DNA of 64,000 bases from Marinobacter qingdaonensis (GCF_034555935.1 NZ_JAYDCJ010000003.1:62001-126000), one strand, 5' to 3'. Shown: positions 18,434 through 27,243, counted from the stretch's first letter. Notes: generated by a model not told the origin, from the sequence alone. Made by a program: numbers and translations.

Positions 18434-19960
18434 TCACGAAGACACCAGGGCGTTGCGGCCCTGTTGCCGGTCGAGCTGGCGATAACCCAGGGCCTCGACC
18501 AGATGGCCCTGACCGACCGGACCGCTGCCCTCCAGGTCGGCCAGGGTCCGGGCGACCCGAAGAATCCGGTGCAGCGCCCGCGCCGACAGCCCCAGCCTGT
18601 CCATGGCCCCGGTCAGCAGGCGCTGGCCCTCGGTGTCCAGGGCACAGGCGCGCTCCAGATGCCGCCCGGCCAGGCTGGCGTTGGCGCCGCCCCGCCGGGT
18701 CTGACGCGAACGGGCCAGGTTCACCCGCTCGGCCACCACAGCACTCGACTCCCCGGCCGACCCCGACTGCATCAGCACCTCCCCACCCTGCACCGGCACC
18801 TCCACGTGTAGATCAAACCGGTCCAGCAGCGGCCCGGAAATCCGGGCCCGGTAGCGGAGCACCTGCTGGGGCGCGCACTGGCATTCGATGCTGGGATGGC
18901 CGTGATAGCCACAGGGGCAGGGGTTCATCGCGGCGACCACCTGGAACCGGGCCGGAAACCGGACCTGACGGGCGGCCCGGCTGATCGCGATTTCCCCGGA
19001 TTCCATGGGCTCGCGCAGGACCTCCAGGACCCGGCGCTCGAATTCCGGCAACTCGTCCAAAAACAATACGCCCTGGTGCGCCAGGGAGATCTCGCCCGGG
19101 CGGGGGTGGCTGCCGCCACCAACCATGGCGATCGCGGAGGCCGTGTGATGGGGCGCCCGGAATGGCGGCCGGTGCCAGCCGCTGGCTGCCATGGCCTGGC
19201 CCGCCACCGAATAAACGCTGGCCACTTCCATGGCGGCGTCGTCTGCCAGCGCTGGCAGAATCCCCGGCAAACGGCTCGCCAGCATGCTCTTGCCGGTCCC
19301 GGGCGGGCCAAACAGCAGCAGATTGTGCTGGCCCGCGGCAGCGACTTCCAGGGCCCGCCGGGGCACGTGTTGACCGCGAATGTCGGCCAGATCCAGCAGC
19401 TCTGCCCCCGGCTCCGGCGCCCCGGCGCCCCGGGCCAAAGGCACCAGCCGGGCCCGCTGCGCCAGGTGCTCACACACCGCCAGCAGGTGACTGGCGGCCA
19501 GCACGTCGTCGCGGCTGGCCAGTGCGGCCTCGGCGGCGTTGGCCTGGGGCACCAGCAGGGTCCGACCGGCGTCCCGGGCGGCCAGGACCGCGGGCAATAC
19601 GCCAGTCAGCGGGCGCAGGGCACCGTCCAGGGACAGTTCGCCAACGAATTCGTGCCGGTCCAGGGCCTCACCCGGGAGCTGGCCGGAGGCCGCCAGGATA
19701 CCCAGGGCAATGGGCAGATCGAACCGACCGCCCTCTTTCGGCAGGTCGGCCGGCGCCAGATTGATGGTGATGCGGCGGGCGGGAAACTCGAAACCGGCGT
19801 TGAGCAGGGCGCTGCGCACCCGTTCCCGGGCCTCGCGCACGCCGGTTTCCGGCAGGCCGACGATGGACAGGGCGGGTAAGCCGCCGGACAGGTGGACTTC
19901 AACGGTTACCGCCGGTGCGGCGACCCCGACACTGGCGCGGGAATGGACAATGGCAAGCAT
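18434..19960 (-). CDS. comM: YifB/ComM family Mg chelatase-like AAA+ ATPase
   Basis: This 508-residue protein has an N-terminal Lon-protease-like fold domain (about 1-160: VHLSGGLPALSIVGLPETGV, INLAPADLPKEGGRFDLPIA). A Mg-chelatase-type AAA+ domain follows with Walker A FGPPGTGKSM near 219 and LFLDELPEFERRVLEVLREP. A zinc-type cysteine cluster (MNPCPCGYHG then CQCAPQQ) and a C-terminal Mg_chelatase_C domain complete it. ComM is a hexameric helicase that promotes branch migration during integration of transforming DNA. This suggests, but does not prove, natural transformation, which would fit the PilT/PilU pilus genes nearby. Confidence 0.93.
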   Translation of the reverse strand: MLAIVHSRASVGVAAPAVTVEVHLSGGLPALSIVGLPETGVREARERVRSALLNAGFEFPARRITINLAPADLPKEGGRFDLPIALGILAASGQLPGEALDRHEFVGELSLDGALRPLTGVLPAVLAARDAGRTLLVPQANAAEAALASRDDVLAASHLLAVCEHLAQRARLVPLARGAGAPEPGAELLDLADIRGQHVPRRALEVAAAGQHNLLLFGPPGTGKSMLASRLPGILPALADDAAMEVASVYSVAGQAMAASGWHRPPFRAPHHTASAIAMVGGGSHPRPGEISLAHQGVLFLDELPEFERRVLEVLREPMESGEIAISRAARQVRFPARFQVVAAMNPCPCGYHGHPSIECQCAPQQVLRYRARISGPLLDRFDLHVEVPVQGGEVLMQSGSAGESSAVVAERVNLARSRQTRRGGANASLAGRHLERACALDTEGQRLLTGAMDRLGLSARALHRILRVARTLADLEGSGPVGQGHLVEALGYRQLDRQQGRNALVSS

Positions 19961-20061
19961 GACTACCTTCCGTGGTACGTTGGTGAGGTTCGGGCGCCGC
20001 TGTGGGCGACCGGGCCCGGCTTCCTGCCTGGCCCGCTACTCGTTTATCTGACGCGGCTTTT

Positions 20062-20316
20062 TTATTTCTGCTGCAGCTTCTGCTCCAGCTCGGCCACCCG
20101 CTGTTCCAGTGCCTCGACCTTCTCCCGGGTTTTCAGCAGCACCGCCTGCTGGCCATCGAATTCCTCCCGGGTGACCAGCTCCAGCTTGGCCAGCACGGCC
20201 ATGACCGTGGCCCGGGCCTGGGTCTCAAAATCCTCGCGGGCCGCACGGGCCATATCCGGGACAAACTGGCCAAACTGGCCCTGCAACTGGGCAAAAATAT
20301 CCTGCGGACCTTTCAC
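20062..20316 (-). CDS. ubiK: UbiK ubiquinone biosynthesis accessory factor
   Basis: This 84-residue protein is mostly an amphipathic helix followed by a C-terminal coiled coil (TREKVEALEQRVAELEQKLQQ), matching the BMFP/YqiC family. It begins MKGPQDIFAQLQGQFGQFVP. UbiK binds UbiJ and membrane lipids to help the aerobic ubiquinone-assembly complex. The start codon is GTG at 20316, with a GAGGTGAT Shine-Dalgarno stretch 5 nt upstream. The gene is close to glnK, as in pseudomonads, but on the opposite strand. Confidence 0.9.
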   Translation of the reverse strand: MKGPQDIFAQLQGQFGQFVPDMARAAREDFETQARATVMAVLAKLELVTREEFDGQQAVLLKTREKVEALEQRVAELEQKLQQK

Positions 20317-20458
20317 GCATCACCTCTCTGGCTCAAATAAAGACGGGTTTCGACCAAAGAACTGGGCCGTCAACCGGTTGCGGGAGTGTAACACACACGC
20401 GGCCCTGCCATACTGTACCGCGACGGCCGTATAATGACCGTTGCCGCCCGCTTGAGCC

Positions 20459-20475
20459 CGCTCCAATTTGGCTCA
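20459..20475 (+). promoter_or_regulatory. Probable NtrC enhancer site 1 (glnK-amtB)
   Basis: CGCTCCAATTTGGCTCA matches 10 of the 14 fixed positions of the palindromic NtrC consensus (TGCACCA-N3-TGGTGCA). It lies in the 379-bp region between ubiK and glnK, centred about 128 bp upstream of the expected sigma-54 start site. Confidence 0.55.
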
Positions 20476-20511
20476 TTTGCGGGCGCAAAGCCCCGTTTTG
20501 GTGCACGGTTT

Positions 20512-20528
20512 TGCTCCAATCTGGGACA
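20512..20528 (+). promoter_or_regulatory. Probable NtrC enhancer site 2 (glnK-amtB)
   Basis: TGCTCCAATCTGGGACA matches 11 of 14 fixed NtrC-consensus positions. Its centre is 53 bp (about five helical turns) from site 1 and about 75 bp upstream of the expected start site, the usual enhancer distance. Both sites share CTCCAAT in the same orientation. Confidence 0.6.
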
Positions 20529-20568
20529 GGCAATACCTAACCATATGTTATGCTTGCATTTTTTTGCG

Positions 20569-20585
20569 TTGGCATACCCGATGCT
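20569..20585 (+). promoter_or_regulatory. Sigma-54 (RpoN) promoter of glnK-amtB
   Basis: TTGGCATACCCGATGCT has the invariant GG and GC dinucleotides separated by exactly 10 nt (GG at 20571-20572, GC at 20583-20584), with TTGGCA and TGCT flanks close to the -24/-12 consensus. Transcription should start near 20596, about 100 bp before the glnK start codon. The rest of the 20317-20695 gap holds only the two NtrC-like sites and the ubiK upstream region. Confidence 0.8.
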
Positions 20586-20671
20586 AAAGCCCTCGTACGC
20601 AATCCGCACAATTGGTGTGCGAGGTAGCAGCATCCCGACCTTAACCGCGGACCAACGAGTCCAGACGTTGA

Positions 20672-21034
<363 letters not shown>

Positions 21035-21106
21035 TCCAGCTCAGTTAACCAGTTGCCAACGCAAAAAAATTTAAAAACCTGAAAAGCCTCGTGCGGAGGG
21101 CTTCAC

Positions 21107-22387
21107 ATGGAAAGCAATCTTAATCATATCTTTGAACTGCAGTACGCAATGGACACCTTCTACTTCCTGGTGTGCGGTGCCCTGGTCATGTGGATGGCCG
21201 CGGGTTTCGCCATGCTGGAAGCCGGTCTCGTGCGTGCCAAGAACACCACTGAAATCCTGACCAAGAACGTCGCGCTGTTTGCCGTCGCCTGTACCATGTA
21301 CCTGATCTGCGGCTACGACATCATGTATGGCGGCGGTATCTTCCTGAGCGGCATCACCACCGTTGCTGAAATGGACGACGCGGCCATCGCCGGCGTCATT
21401 GCCGCTTCGACCGAAGCCGGCTTCGGCGACATGGGCGAATACAGCGGTGCGTCCGACTTCTTCTTCCAGGTAGTGTTCGTGGCCACAGCCATGTCCATCG
21501 TCTCCGGTGCGGTTGCCGAGCGCATGAAGCTCTGGGCCTTCCTCGCCTTCGCCGTGATCATGTGTGGTGTGATCTACCCGATGCAGGGTTCCTGGACCTG
21601 GAACGGCGACGCCGTCTTCGGTCTGTATGAGCTGAGCTACAGCGACTACGCCGGCTCCGGTATCGTGCACATGGCTGGTGCTTCTGCGGCCCTGGCTGGC
21701 GTGCTCCTGCTGGGCGCCCGTAAAGGCAAGTACACCGCCGATGGCCAGATCAAGGCTATCCCGGGGGCCAACCTGCCGCTGGCTACCCTCGGTACCTTCA
21801 TCCTGTGGATGGGCTGGTTCGGCTTCAACGGCGGTTCTACCCTGAAGCTGGGTGGCATCGGTGTGGCCAACGAAGTGGCCAACGTGTTCCTGAACACCAA
21901 CGCTGCTGCCGCTGGCGGTCTGATCGGCGCCCTGATCGTGGCCCGCATCATGTTCGGCAAGGCCGACCTGACCATGGCCCTGAACGGCGCCCTGGCCGGT
22001 CTGGTTGCCATCACCGCCGAGCCGGCTGATCCGTCTCCGCTGCTGGCCACCTGCATCGGCGCCATTGGCGGCATCATCGTGGTCTTCTCCATCGTGACCC
22101 TGGACAAGCTGCGGATCGACGATCCGGTCGGTGCCATCTCCGTGCACGGTGTGGTCGGTATCTGGGGTATCTTCGCGGTCCTGCTGTCCGACGCCGACGC
22201 GACCTTCATGGGTCAGCTGGTAGGCATGCTCACCATCTTTGTCTGGGTCTTTGTCACCAGCCTGATCGTGTGGAGCATCCTGAAGGCGGTCATCGGCCTG
22301 CGCGTCTCCGAAGAAGAGGAGTACGAGGGTGTGGACCTGTCCGAGTGTGGTATGGAAGCCTACCCGGAATTCGTCAGCAGCAAGTAA
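21107..22387 (+). CDS. amtB: Ammonium transporter (Amt family, AMT1-like N-terminus)
   Basis: This 426-residue channel has about 11 membrane helices. The twin pore histidines are visible in IVHMAGASAALAG near 187 and ISVHGVVGIWG near 346, and the gene is paired with glnK. The N-terminus is unusual for a proteobacterial AmtB: there is no cleavable signal peptide, and the first helix pair reads MAAGFAMLEAGLVRAKNTTE. That resembles the AMT1-type channels of cyanobacteria and eukaryotes more than enteric AmtB. GGAGGG precedes the start, and a strong terminator follows at 22406-22433. Confidence 0.95.
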   Translation: MESNLNHIFELQYAMDTFYFLVCGALVMWMAAGFAMLEAGLVRAKNTTEILTKNVALFAVACTMYLICGYDIMYGGGIFLSGITTVAEMDDAAIAGVIAASTEAGFGDMGEYSGASDFFFQVVFVATAMSIVSGAVAERMKLWAFLAFAVIMCGVIYPMQGSWTWNGDAVFGLYELSYSDYAGSGIVHMAGASAALAGVLLLGARKGKYTADGQIKAIPGANLPLATLGTFILWMGWFGFNGGSTLKLGGIGVANEVANVFLNTNAAAAGGLIGALIVARIMFGKADLTMALNGALAGLVAITAEPADPSPLLATCIGAIGGIIVVFSIVTLDKLRIDDPVGAISVHGVVGIWGIFAVLLSDADATFMGQLVGMLTIFVWVFVTSLIVWSILKAVIGLRVSEEEEYEGVDLSECGMEAYPEFVSSK

Positions 22388-22405
22388 GCTGGTCGACGAA
22401 GCCAC

Positions 22406-22433
22406 AAAAAGGGCGCCCTCGGGCGCCCTTTTT
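22406..22433. terminator. Rho-independent terminator after amtB (bidirectional)
   Basis: The stem AAGGGCGCC / GGCGCCCTT with a 4-nt loop is flanked by an A-run and a T-run. It serves amtB on the plus strand and the convergent DUF6316 gene on the minus strand. Confidence 0.9.
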
Positions 22434-22450
22434 CATTGCTCTGAAGTGTC

Positions 22451-22645
22451 TCAGCCGGCCCCGCTGAACAGGGTATCCTCGGCGTGACGAAGGTACAGCA
22501 ACAATTCCAGTTCCGCCTCCCTGACACTGTCGAACGGCCCTTCCAGCGACCCCTCGCGGGTCTGGAAATACCACTGGCCATTCACCAACTCGAACCGGTC
22601 ACTGCGAAACCAGTGACGCTCCGCCTCTCCCTTGCGCACATCCAT
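22451..22645 (-). CDS. DUF6316 family small protein
   Basis: This 64-residue protein starts at the ATG at 22645, preferred because GAGGAG lies about 6 nt upstream. Its core FRSDRFELVNGQWYFQTREG followed by EGPFDSVREAELELLLYLRH matches the short DUF6316 family found in pseudomonads and relatives, which has a compact beta-rich fold with conserved aromatic residues. The function is unknown. It is convergent with amtB, and its promoter region faces speE, which lies upstream on the same strand. Confidence 0.75.
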   Translation of the reverse strand: MDVRKGEAERHWFRSDRFELVNGQWYFQTREGSLEGPFDSVREAELELLLYLRHAEDTLFSGAG

Positions 22646-22742
22646 CGCCAACTCCTCTGCTCGCCCTACAGGGTACTGTTCACTTTCTGAACACACCCTT
22701 CAGTGTAGACGAGGTCGACCGTGTGTCGAGGCGGACCCTCGC

Positions 22743-23624
22743 TCAGCCCTCCTCGGGGCGCACTTCATCCTCCAGGGCATCGACCATGAACTGGGGCATG
22801 GCCAGGGCACCGTGATGGATGCCGGCGTTGTAGTAGCGGGTGACAAAGGGCCGGTTGTCGACGTCCTCCTCCCGGAAGTAACGCACCGGCTTGTTCTTGC
22901 CCGCCATGGTGCAACTCCACCAGCCCGTCGGGTACACCGGCTGCGGGAACGGCAGGGTCTGGATGTGGTCAAACCCGGCCTGGCGCATGTCGTCGTGGAT
23001 GGACTTGATAATGGTGTCGGTGTGCAGCAGCGGTGACTCGCTTTGCTGCACAATCAGACCGCCCTCGCGCAGGGCCAGCATGGCGTCCCGGTAGAAGTCG
23101 AGGGCGAACAGCCCCTCCGCCGGTCCCACCGGGTCGGTGCTATCGATGATGATGAGGTCCAGGCTGTTGGGCTCGATGTCGCGAATCCACTGGATGCCGT
23201 CACCAAAGAAGAAGTTGGCCCTGGGGTCGTCGTTGGATTCGCACAGCTCCGGGAAATACTTCTCGGACATGCGGGTCACCCGCTCGTCGATTTCCACCTG
23301 CCAGGCCTCTTCCACACCCGGATGCTTGAGCACCTCCTTCAGGGTGCCGCAGTCACCGCCGCCAACAATGACCACTTTCTTCGGGTCCTTGTGGGTAAAC
23401 AGGGCCGGGTGGGTCATCATCTCGTGGTACAGGAAGTTGTCCCGGGTGGTGAGCATCACGCAGCCGTCCAGCACCATCAGATTGCCGAAGGTCTCGGTCT
23501 CGTAGATTTCCAGCTTCTGGAAGGGGGTCTGCTCCTCGTGCAGCTTGCGCTTCACCTGCAGGGAAAACGCCGTTCCCTGATCCTGGAATACTTCGGTAAA
23601 CCAGCCGTCGTTCAATGCCGTCAT
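22743..23624 (-). CDS. speE: Spermidine synthase
   Basis: This 293-residue enzyme transfers an aminopropyl group from decarboxylated SAM to putrescine. The start at 23624 is preferred (GGAG upstream, and MTALNDGWFTEVFQDQG is the family N-terminus). Motifs include the polyamine-site LMVLDGCVMLTTRDNFLYHE, the SAM-like site VIVGGGDCGTLKEVLKH and the catalytic region LIIIDSTDPVGPAEGLF. It is divergent from speA with a 207-bp shared region, so both polyamine genes can be regulated together. AdoMet decarboxylase and agmatine-processing genes are not in this window. Confidence 0.95.
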   Translation of the reverse strand: MTALNDGWFTEVFQDQGTAFSLQVKRKLHEEQTPFQKLEIYETETFGNLMVLDGCVMLTTRDNFLYHEMMTHPALFTHKDPKKVVIVGGGDCGTLKEVLKHPGVEEAWQVEIDERVTRMSEKYFPELCESNDDPRANFFFGDGIQWIRDIEPNSLDLIIIDSTDPVGPAEGLFALDFYRDAMLALREGGLIVQQSESPLLHTDTIIKSIHDDMRQAGFDHIQTLPFPQPVYPTGWWSCTMAGKNKPVRYFREEDVDNRPFVTRYYNAGIHHGALAMPQFMVDALEDEVRPEEG

Positions 23625-23831
23625 GGTGTGTCTCCTGCTGTGGGCCGTGAGCCGGGTTAAAGGGCGTATTGTAGGCATGGCACCGGAGCAGCTAAAGCGT
23701 TAATCGCCCAGCCGGGCAGGTATTTTCCACAGCAGGTTCTTTTAGCCCGACTGCGGAATCCATACAATGCGGCCATACGCCGGCCCGGGCCTGAGCCCGA
23801 CCGGCCCCGGTTTCCTGACAGGATAGCAAGC

Positions 23832-25742
23832 ATGAGCGAAGCCAGCGGCACCGCTGCCCACAAGGTTTACAACATCGCCCACTGGAGTGACGGCTACATT
23901 GGCGTCAACGACCGGGGTGAGGTCCTGATTCGCCCGGATCGGGGCCATAGCCAGGCCCGCATCAATCTGCCGGACCTGACTCGCTCACTGGTCGACGCCG
24001 GCGTCCAGCTGCCGGTGCTGATCCGCTTCACCGACATCCTGCACGACCGGGTCAACAAACTGTGCGGCGCGTTCAACAAAGTCGCCGGCGACCAGGGCTA
24101 CCAGGGCCGCTACACCGCGGTCTACCCGATCAAGGTGAACCAGCAGCGCCGGGTGGTGGAGGAACTGCTGGCGGCGGAACCGGCAGCCAGCCAGGGCCAG
24201 GTCGGTCTCGAGGCGGGCAGCAAGCCGGAGCTCATGGCCGTGCTGGCGCTGTCCCGGCGGCCGGGCTCGGTGATTGTCTGCAATGGCTACAAGGATCGCG
24301 AGTACATTCGCCTGGCCCTGATCGGCCAGAAACTCGGCCATCGGGTGTTCATCGTGGTCGAGAAGCAGTCGGAACTGCCGCTGATCCTGGCCGAAGCCAA
24401 GAGCCTGGGCGTATCGCCGCTGATCGGCGTGCGCGCTCGCCTGGCCACCATCGGCAAGGGCAACTGGCAGAACACCGGCGGCGAAAAATCCAAGTTTGGG
24501 CTGTCCGCCAGCCAGGTGCTGGACGTGGTGCAGACCCTGCGCGAGGCCAATGCCCTGGACACCCTGCAACTGCTGCACTTCCACTTGGGCTCGCAGATCG
24601 CCAACATCCGCGACATCCAGACCGGCCTGCGCGAGTGCGCCCGCTTCTACAGCGAACTGCGCCAGCTGGGCGCCCCGATCGGCACGGTCGACATCGGCGG
24701 TGGTCTGGGCGTTGACTACGAGGGCACCCGCTCCCGCAGCAGCTGCTCAATGAACTACGGGGTGCACGAGTACGCCTACAACGTCATGCACATCCTGCAG
24801 AGTGAATGTGACCGCCACGGCATTCCCCACCCCGACCTGATCAGCGAATCCGGCCGGGCCCTGACCGCCCACCACTCGGTGCTGGTCACCAACGTGATTG
24901 ACCGCGAGGTGCCCGACAACCGCTCGCCCCAGGCCCCGACCGACGAGGCGGCGGCACCGCTGCACGACCTCTGGCGCGACCTGCAGAGCCTGGAGGACGC
25001 CGACACGCCGCGCTCGCTGGCGGAAATCTACCACGACGTGTTGCACGCCATGAGCGACGTCCACGCCCAGTTTGCCCACGGAGTCCTGAGCCTGCAGGAA
25101 CGGGCCCAGGCGGAAACCCTGTACACCCGCTGCTGTCGCCTGCTTCGAGGCCAGCTCGACAATGCCAACCGGGCGCACCGGGAAATCATCGACGAGCTGA
25201 ATGAAAAACTGGCGGAGAAACTGTTCGTAAATTTCTCGCTGTTCCAGTCCCTGCCCGATGTCTGGGGCATCGACCAGATCTTCCCGGTCATGCCCATCAA
25301 CGGCCTGGACCGCCCTCTTAACCGGCGCGCGGTGATCCAGGACATCACCTGCGACTCCGACGGGCGCATCGACCAGTACGTCGACGGTCAGGGCACGGAA
25401 ACCACCCTGCCACTGCCGGACCATGACGCCGGCGAGCCCCTGCTCATGGGTTTCTTCATGACCGGGGCCTACCAGGAGATCCTGGGGGACATGCACAACC
25501 TGTTCGGCGACACCCACTCGGTGGATGTCCGACTGAATGCGGACGGCGGCTTCGAGACCGGCACCCCGATCACCGGCGACACCGTGGCCAAGGTCCTGCG
25601 CTATGTGAACTTCGAACCGGCGGCCCTGCTTCGGGCCTATCAGGACAAGTTCGAGGCCAGCGAACTGGCCCCGGATACCCAGACCGATCTGCTGTCGGAA
25701 CTGACCGCGGGCCTGGAAGGCTACACCTACCTGGAACACTGA
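23832..25742 (+). CDS. speA: Biosynthetic arginine decarboxylase
   Basis: This 636-residue PLP enzyme of the alanine-racemase fold makes agmatine, the first step of the arginine route to putrescine. The PLP lysine is in the YPIKVNQQRRVVEELL segment near residue 100. VGLEAGSKPELMAVL, LLHFHLGSQIANI, VDIGGGLGVDYEGT and the C-terminal MPINGLDRP and ITCDSDGRID motifs are all present. It lies divergent from speE. An 8-bp hairpin without a T-run (25751-25772) follows the stop. Confidence 0.96.
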   Translation: MSEASGTAAHKVYNIAHWSDGYIGVNDRGEVLIRPDRGHSQARINLPDLTRSLVDAGVQLPVLIRFTDILHDRVNKLCGAFNKVAGDQGYQGRYTAVYPIKVNQQRRVVEELLAAEPAASQGQVGLEAGSKPELMAVLALSRRPGSVIVCNGYKDREYIRLALIGQKLGHRVFIVVEKQSELPLILAEAKSLGVSPLIGVRARLATIGKGNWQNTGGEKSKFGLSASQVLDVVQTLREANALDTLQLLHFHLGSQIANIRDIQTGLRECARFYSELRQLGAPIGTVDIGGGLGVDYEGTRSRSSCSMNYGVHEYAYNVMHILQSECDRHGIPHPDLISESGRALTAHHSVLVTNVIDREVPDNRSPQAPTDEAAAPLHDLWRDLQSLEDADTPRSLAEIYHDVLHAMSDVHAQFAHGVLSLQERAQAETLYTRCCRLLRGQLDNANRAHREIIDELNEKLAEKLFVNFSLFQSLPDVWGIDQIFPVMPINGLDRPLNRRAVIQDITCDSDGRIDQYVDGQGTETTLPLPDHDAGEPLLMGFFMTGAYQEILGDMHNLFGDTHSVDVRLNADGGFETGTPITGDTVAKVLRYVNFEPAALLRAYQDKFEASELAPDTQTDLLSELTAGLEGYTYLEH

Positions 25743-25750
25743 TCCGTCGC

Positions 25751-25772
25751 GGCGCTCCGGCCCGGGAGCGCC
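25751..25772 (+). terminator. 3' hairpin after speA
   Basis: A perfect 8-bp stem (GGCGCTCC pairing with GGAGCGCC) with a 6-nt loop begins 9 nt after the speA stop. No T-run follows, so termination strength is uncertain. Confidence 0.4.
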
Positions 25773-25818
25773 AACCTCCCTGCCCCGGATTTGCCCGCCA
25801 CTTTTTTTACCGCTGCGC

Positions 25819-25846
25819 TGATCCGCTCCTGCCCTTGAGCCGTAAG
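25819..25846 (+). promoter_or_regulatory. Candidate ECF (RpoE/ChrR-type) autoregulated promoter
   Basis: TGATCC (25819-25824) and CGTAAG (25841-25846) are separated by 16 nt. This resembles the -35 TGATCC and -10 TAAG elements recognised by sigma factors paired with ChrR anti-sigma proteins. It lies upstream of the sigma gene, as expected for autoregulation. Confidence 0.55.
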
Positions 25847-25929
25847 TCCTGAAACTGACAAACCCGGGACGAGTGCATAGAATGATGAATACCAACAATT
25901 CAAGCCATGCGACAGTCAAGGAGCGTCCA

Positions 25930-26529
25930 GTGAGCACGCTGGAGAAGAAGCCCACCGGTACCGAAGGTCGAAAGGACCCCTGGAGTCAGCTGCTTCAGAA
26001 AGTGGGCAAGAATCAGGATCGTGAGGCTTACCACGCTCTGTTCGAGCATTTCGGGCCTCAGATCAAGTACTACGCCATGGCAAATGGGCTGGCCAGTCAC
26101 GCCGAAGAGCTGGTCCAGGAAGTGTTTGTGTCCATCTGGCGCCGCTCCTGTCTGTACGACTGGCGCAAGGCTGCCGCATCGACCTGGATCTTCACGATTG
26201 CGCGGAACCAGCGCATCGACATGCTCCGGAAGATGCAGCGCACCAGCGCCGAAATGGCGGTTGAAACCGAGGATCTGTGGCAGATCCCGGGTGAGAACGA
26301 AAACGAACCGGTAACGTCGCTGCATCGTCTGATGTCCGAGCGGCGCATCCGCGAGTCGCTCAGTCATCTGCCTGAAGAGCAGATCACGGTGATTGCCAAG
26401 GTGTATATGGAGAACAAATCCCACCAGATGGTGGCGGACGAACTCGACATTCCCCTTGGCACGGTAAAGAGCCGGGTTCGCCTGGCTCTGAATAAATTGA
26501 AAGTGATTTTGCAGGACCAGAACGTATGA
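25930..26529 (+). CDS. ECF RNA polymerase sigma factor (ChrR-partner, RpoE type)
   Basis: This is a 199-residue sigma factor with region 2 (GLASHAEELVQEVFVSIWRR then STWIFTIARNQRIDMLRK) and region 4 (LPEEQITVIAKVYMENKSHQ, then DIPLGTVKSRVRLALNKL). The GTG at 25930 is chosen because AAGGAG lies 6 nt upstream. In-frame ATGs at 25882 and 25885 and a GTG at 25873 would add up to 19 residues but have poorer sites. Its stop overlaps the start of a ChrR-type anti-sigma factor, so the pair is an ECF11-like stress module of the kind that responds to singlet oxygen. Autoregulation from the promoter at 25819-25846 is likely. Confidence 0.92.
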   Translation: MSTLEKKPTGTEGRKDPWSQLLQKVGKNQDREAYHALFEHFGPQIKYYAMANGLASHAEELVQEVFVSIWRRSCLYDWRKAAASTWIFTIARNQRIDMLRKMQRTSAEMAVETEDLWQIPGENENEPVTSLHRLMSERRIRESLSHLPEEQITVIAKVYMENKSHQMVADELDIPLGTVKSRVRLALNKLKVILQDQNV

Positions 26530-27176
26530 CACGGCATCATCCCGACAGCCTGAGTTTGATGGAATACAGCGCAGGCAACCTGAGCGAACCCCACGCTCTG
26601 TGCATCCGGCTGCACCTGGACGAGTGTCCTCAGTGTCGCAGTCGTGTCGATACGCTCGACAGTCTGGGTGCGGTCATGATGGAACAGCAGCCCAAGGTGA
26701 CGGTGTCTGACAGCATTTTCGACGCGATCCTGTCGAAGATTGACAGCGCGCCCTCGGAGGCGGATCTGCCGTCCATGGCCGCCTCGGCCGCGGCCAAGCT
26801 GGGCCCCTTGCAGAAACTCCTGGGCGAGGACATCAACAAGCTGCCGTGGAAGCGGCAACTGGGTGATGTCAGCGTGCTGGACATCAGCGATCGCTTCCCC
26901 GGCCAGCGCGAACAGGTGGTGTTGCAGAAACTGGCCGCCGGCGGCAAGGCGCCCGCGCACACCCACCGCGGCGAGGAGACCACGATCGTGCTGCAGGGCG
27001 CGTTCGCCGACCAGAAAGGCGTCTTCAACCAGTGGGACTTTGTGGTTCTGACCGATCAGGACGAGCACAAACCCGTGGCGGTCGGCTGTGAGGACTGCAT
27101 CACCCTGTCCGTGCTGAGTGCACCGGTCAAGCTGACAGGCACCTTCACCCGCATGCTGAATCCGTTCATTCGCTGA
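26526..27176 (+). CDS. ChrR-type zinc/cupin anti-sigma factor
   Basis: This is a 216-residue protein. The N-terminal anti-sigma domain has zinc ligands H5 (or H4), H30, C34 and C37 (HLDECPQC), matching the Rhodobacter ChrR pattern within one residue. The C-terminal cupin domain keeps the metal ligands H145, H147, E151 and H181 (PAHTHRGEETTIV and DEHKPVAV), plus a Cys pair near 188-191. In the known system the cupin domain is required to release the sigma factor when singlet oxygen is present. All key residues are intact, so it should be functional. It overlaps the sigma gene by ATGA and is followed by a strong terminator. Confidence 0.92.
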   Translation: MTRHHPDSLSLMEYSAGNLSEPHALCIRLHLDECPQCRSRVDTLDSLGAVMMEQQPKVTVSDSIFDAILSKIDSAPSEADLPSMAASAAAKLGPLQKLLGEDINKLPWKRQLGDVSVLDISDRFPGQREQVVLQKLAAGGKAPAHTHRGEETTIVLQGAFADQKGVFNQWDFVVLTDQDEHKPVAVGCEDCITLSVLSAPVKLTGTFTRMLNPFIR

Positions 27177-27243
27177 TTCGACGGCGGGTCGTCACCAAGC
27201 CACCCGGGGCAGCGCGTGGCATGGACAAGTGGCTGAAATCGAA

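Noticed and set aside
18434..19960. comM read as a Mg chelatase subunit for chlorophyll synthesis
   Set aside because: The Lon-like N-terminal domain and the zinc-type cysteine cluster fit the YifB/ComM family instead.
20495..20520. A second sigma-54-like element around GTTTTGGTGCACGGTTTTGC
   Set aside because: The GG and GC are separated by 11 nt rather than 10; the element at 20569-20585 has the exact spacing.
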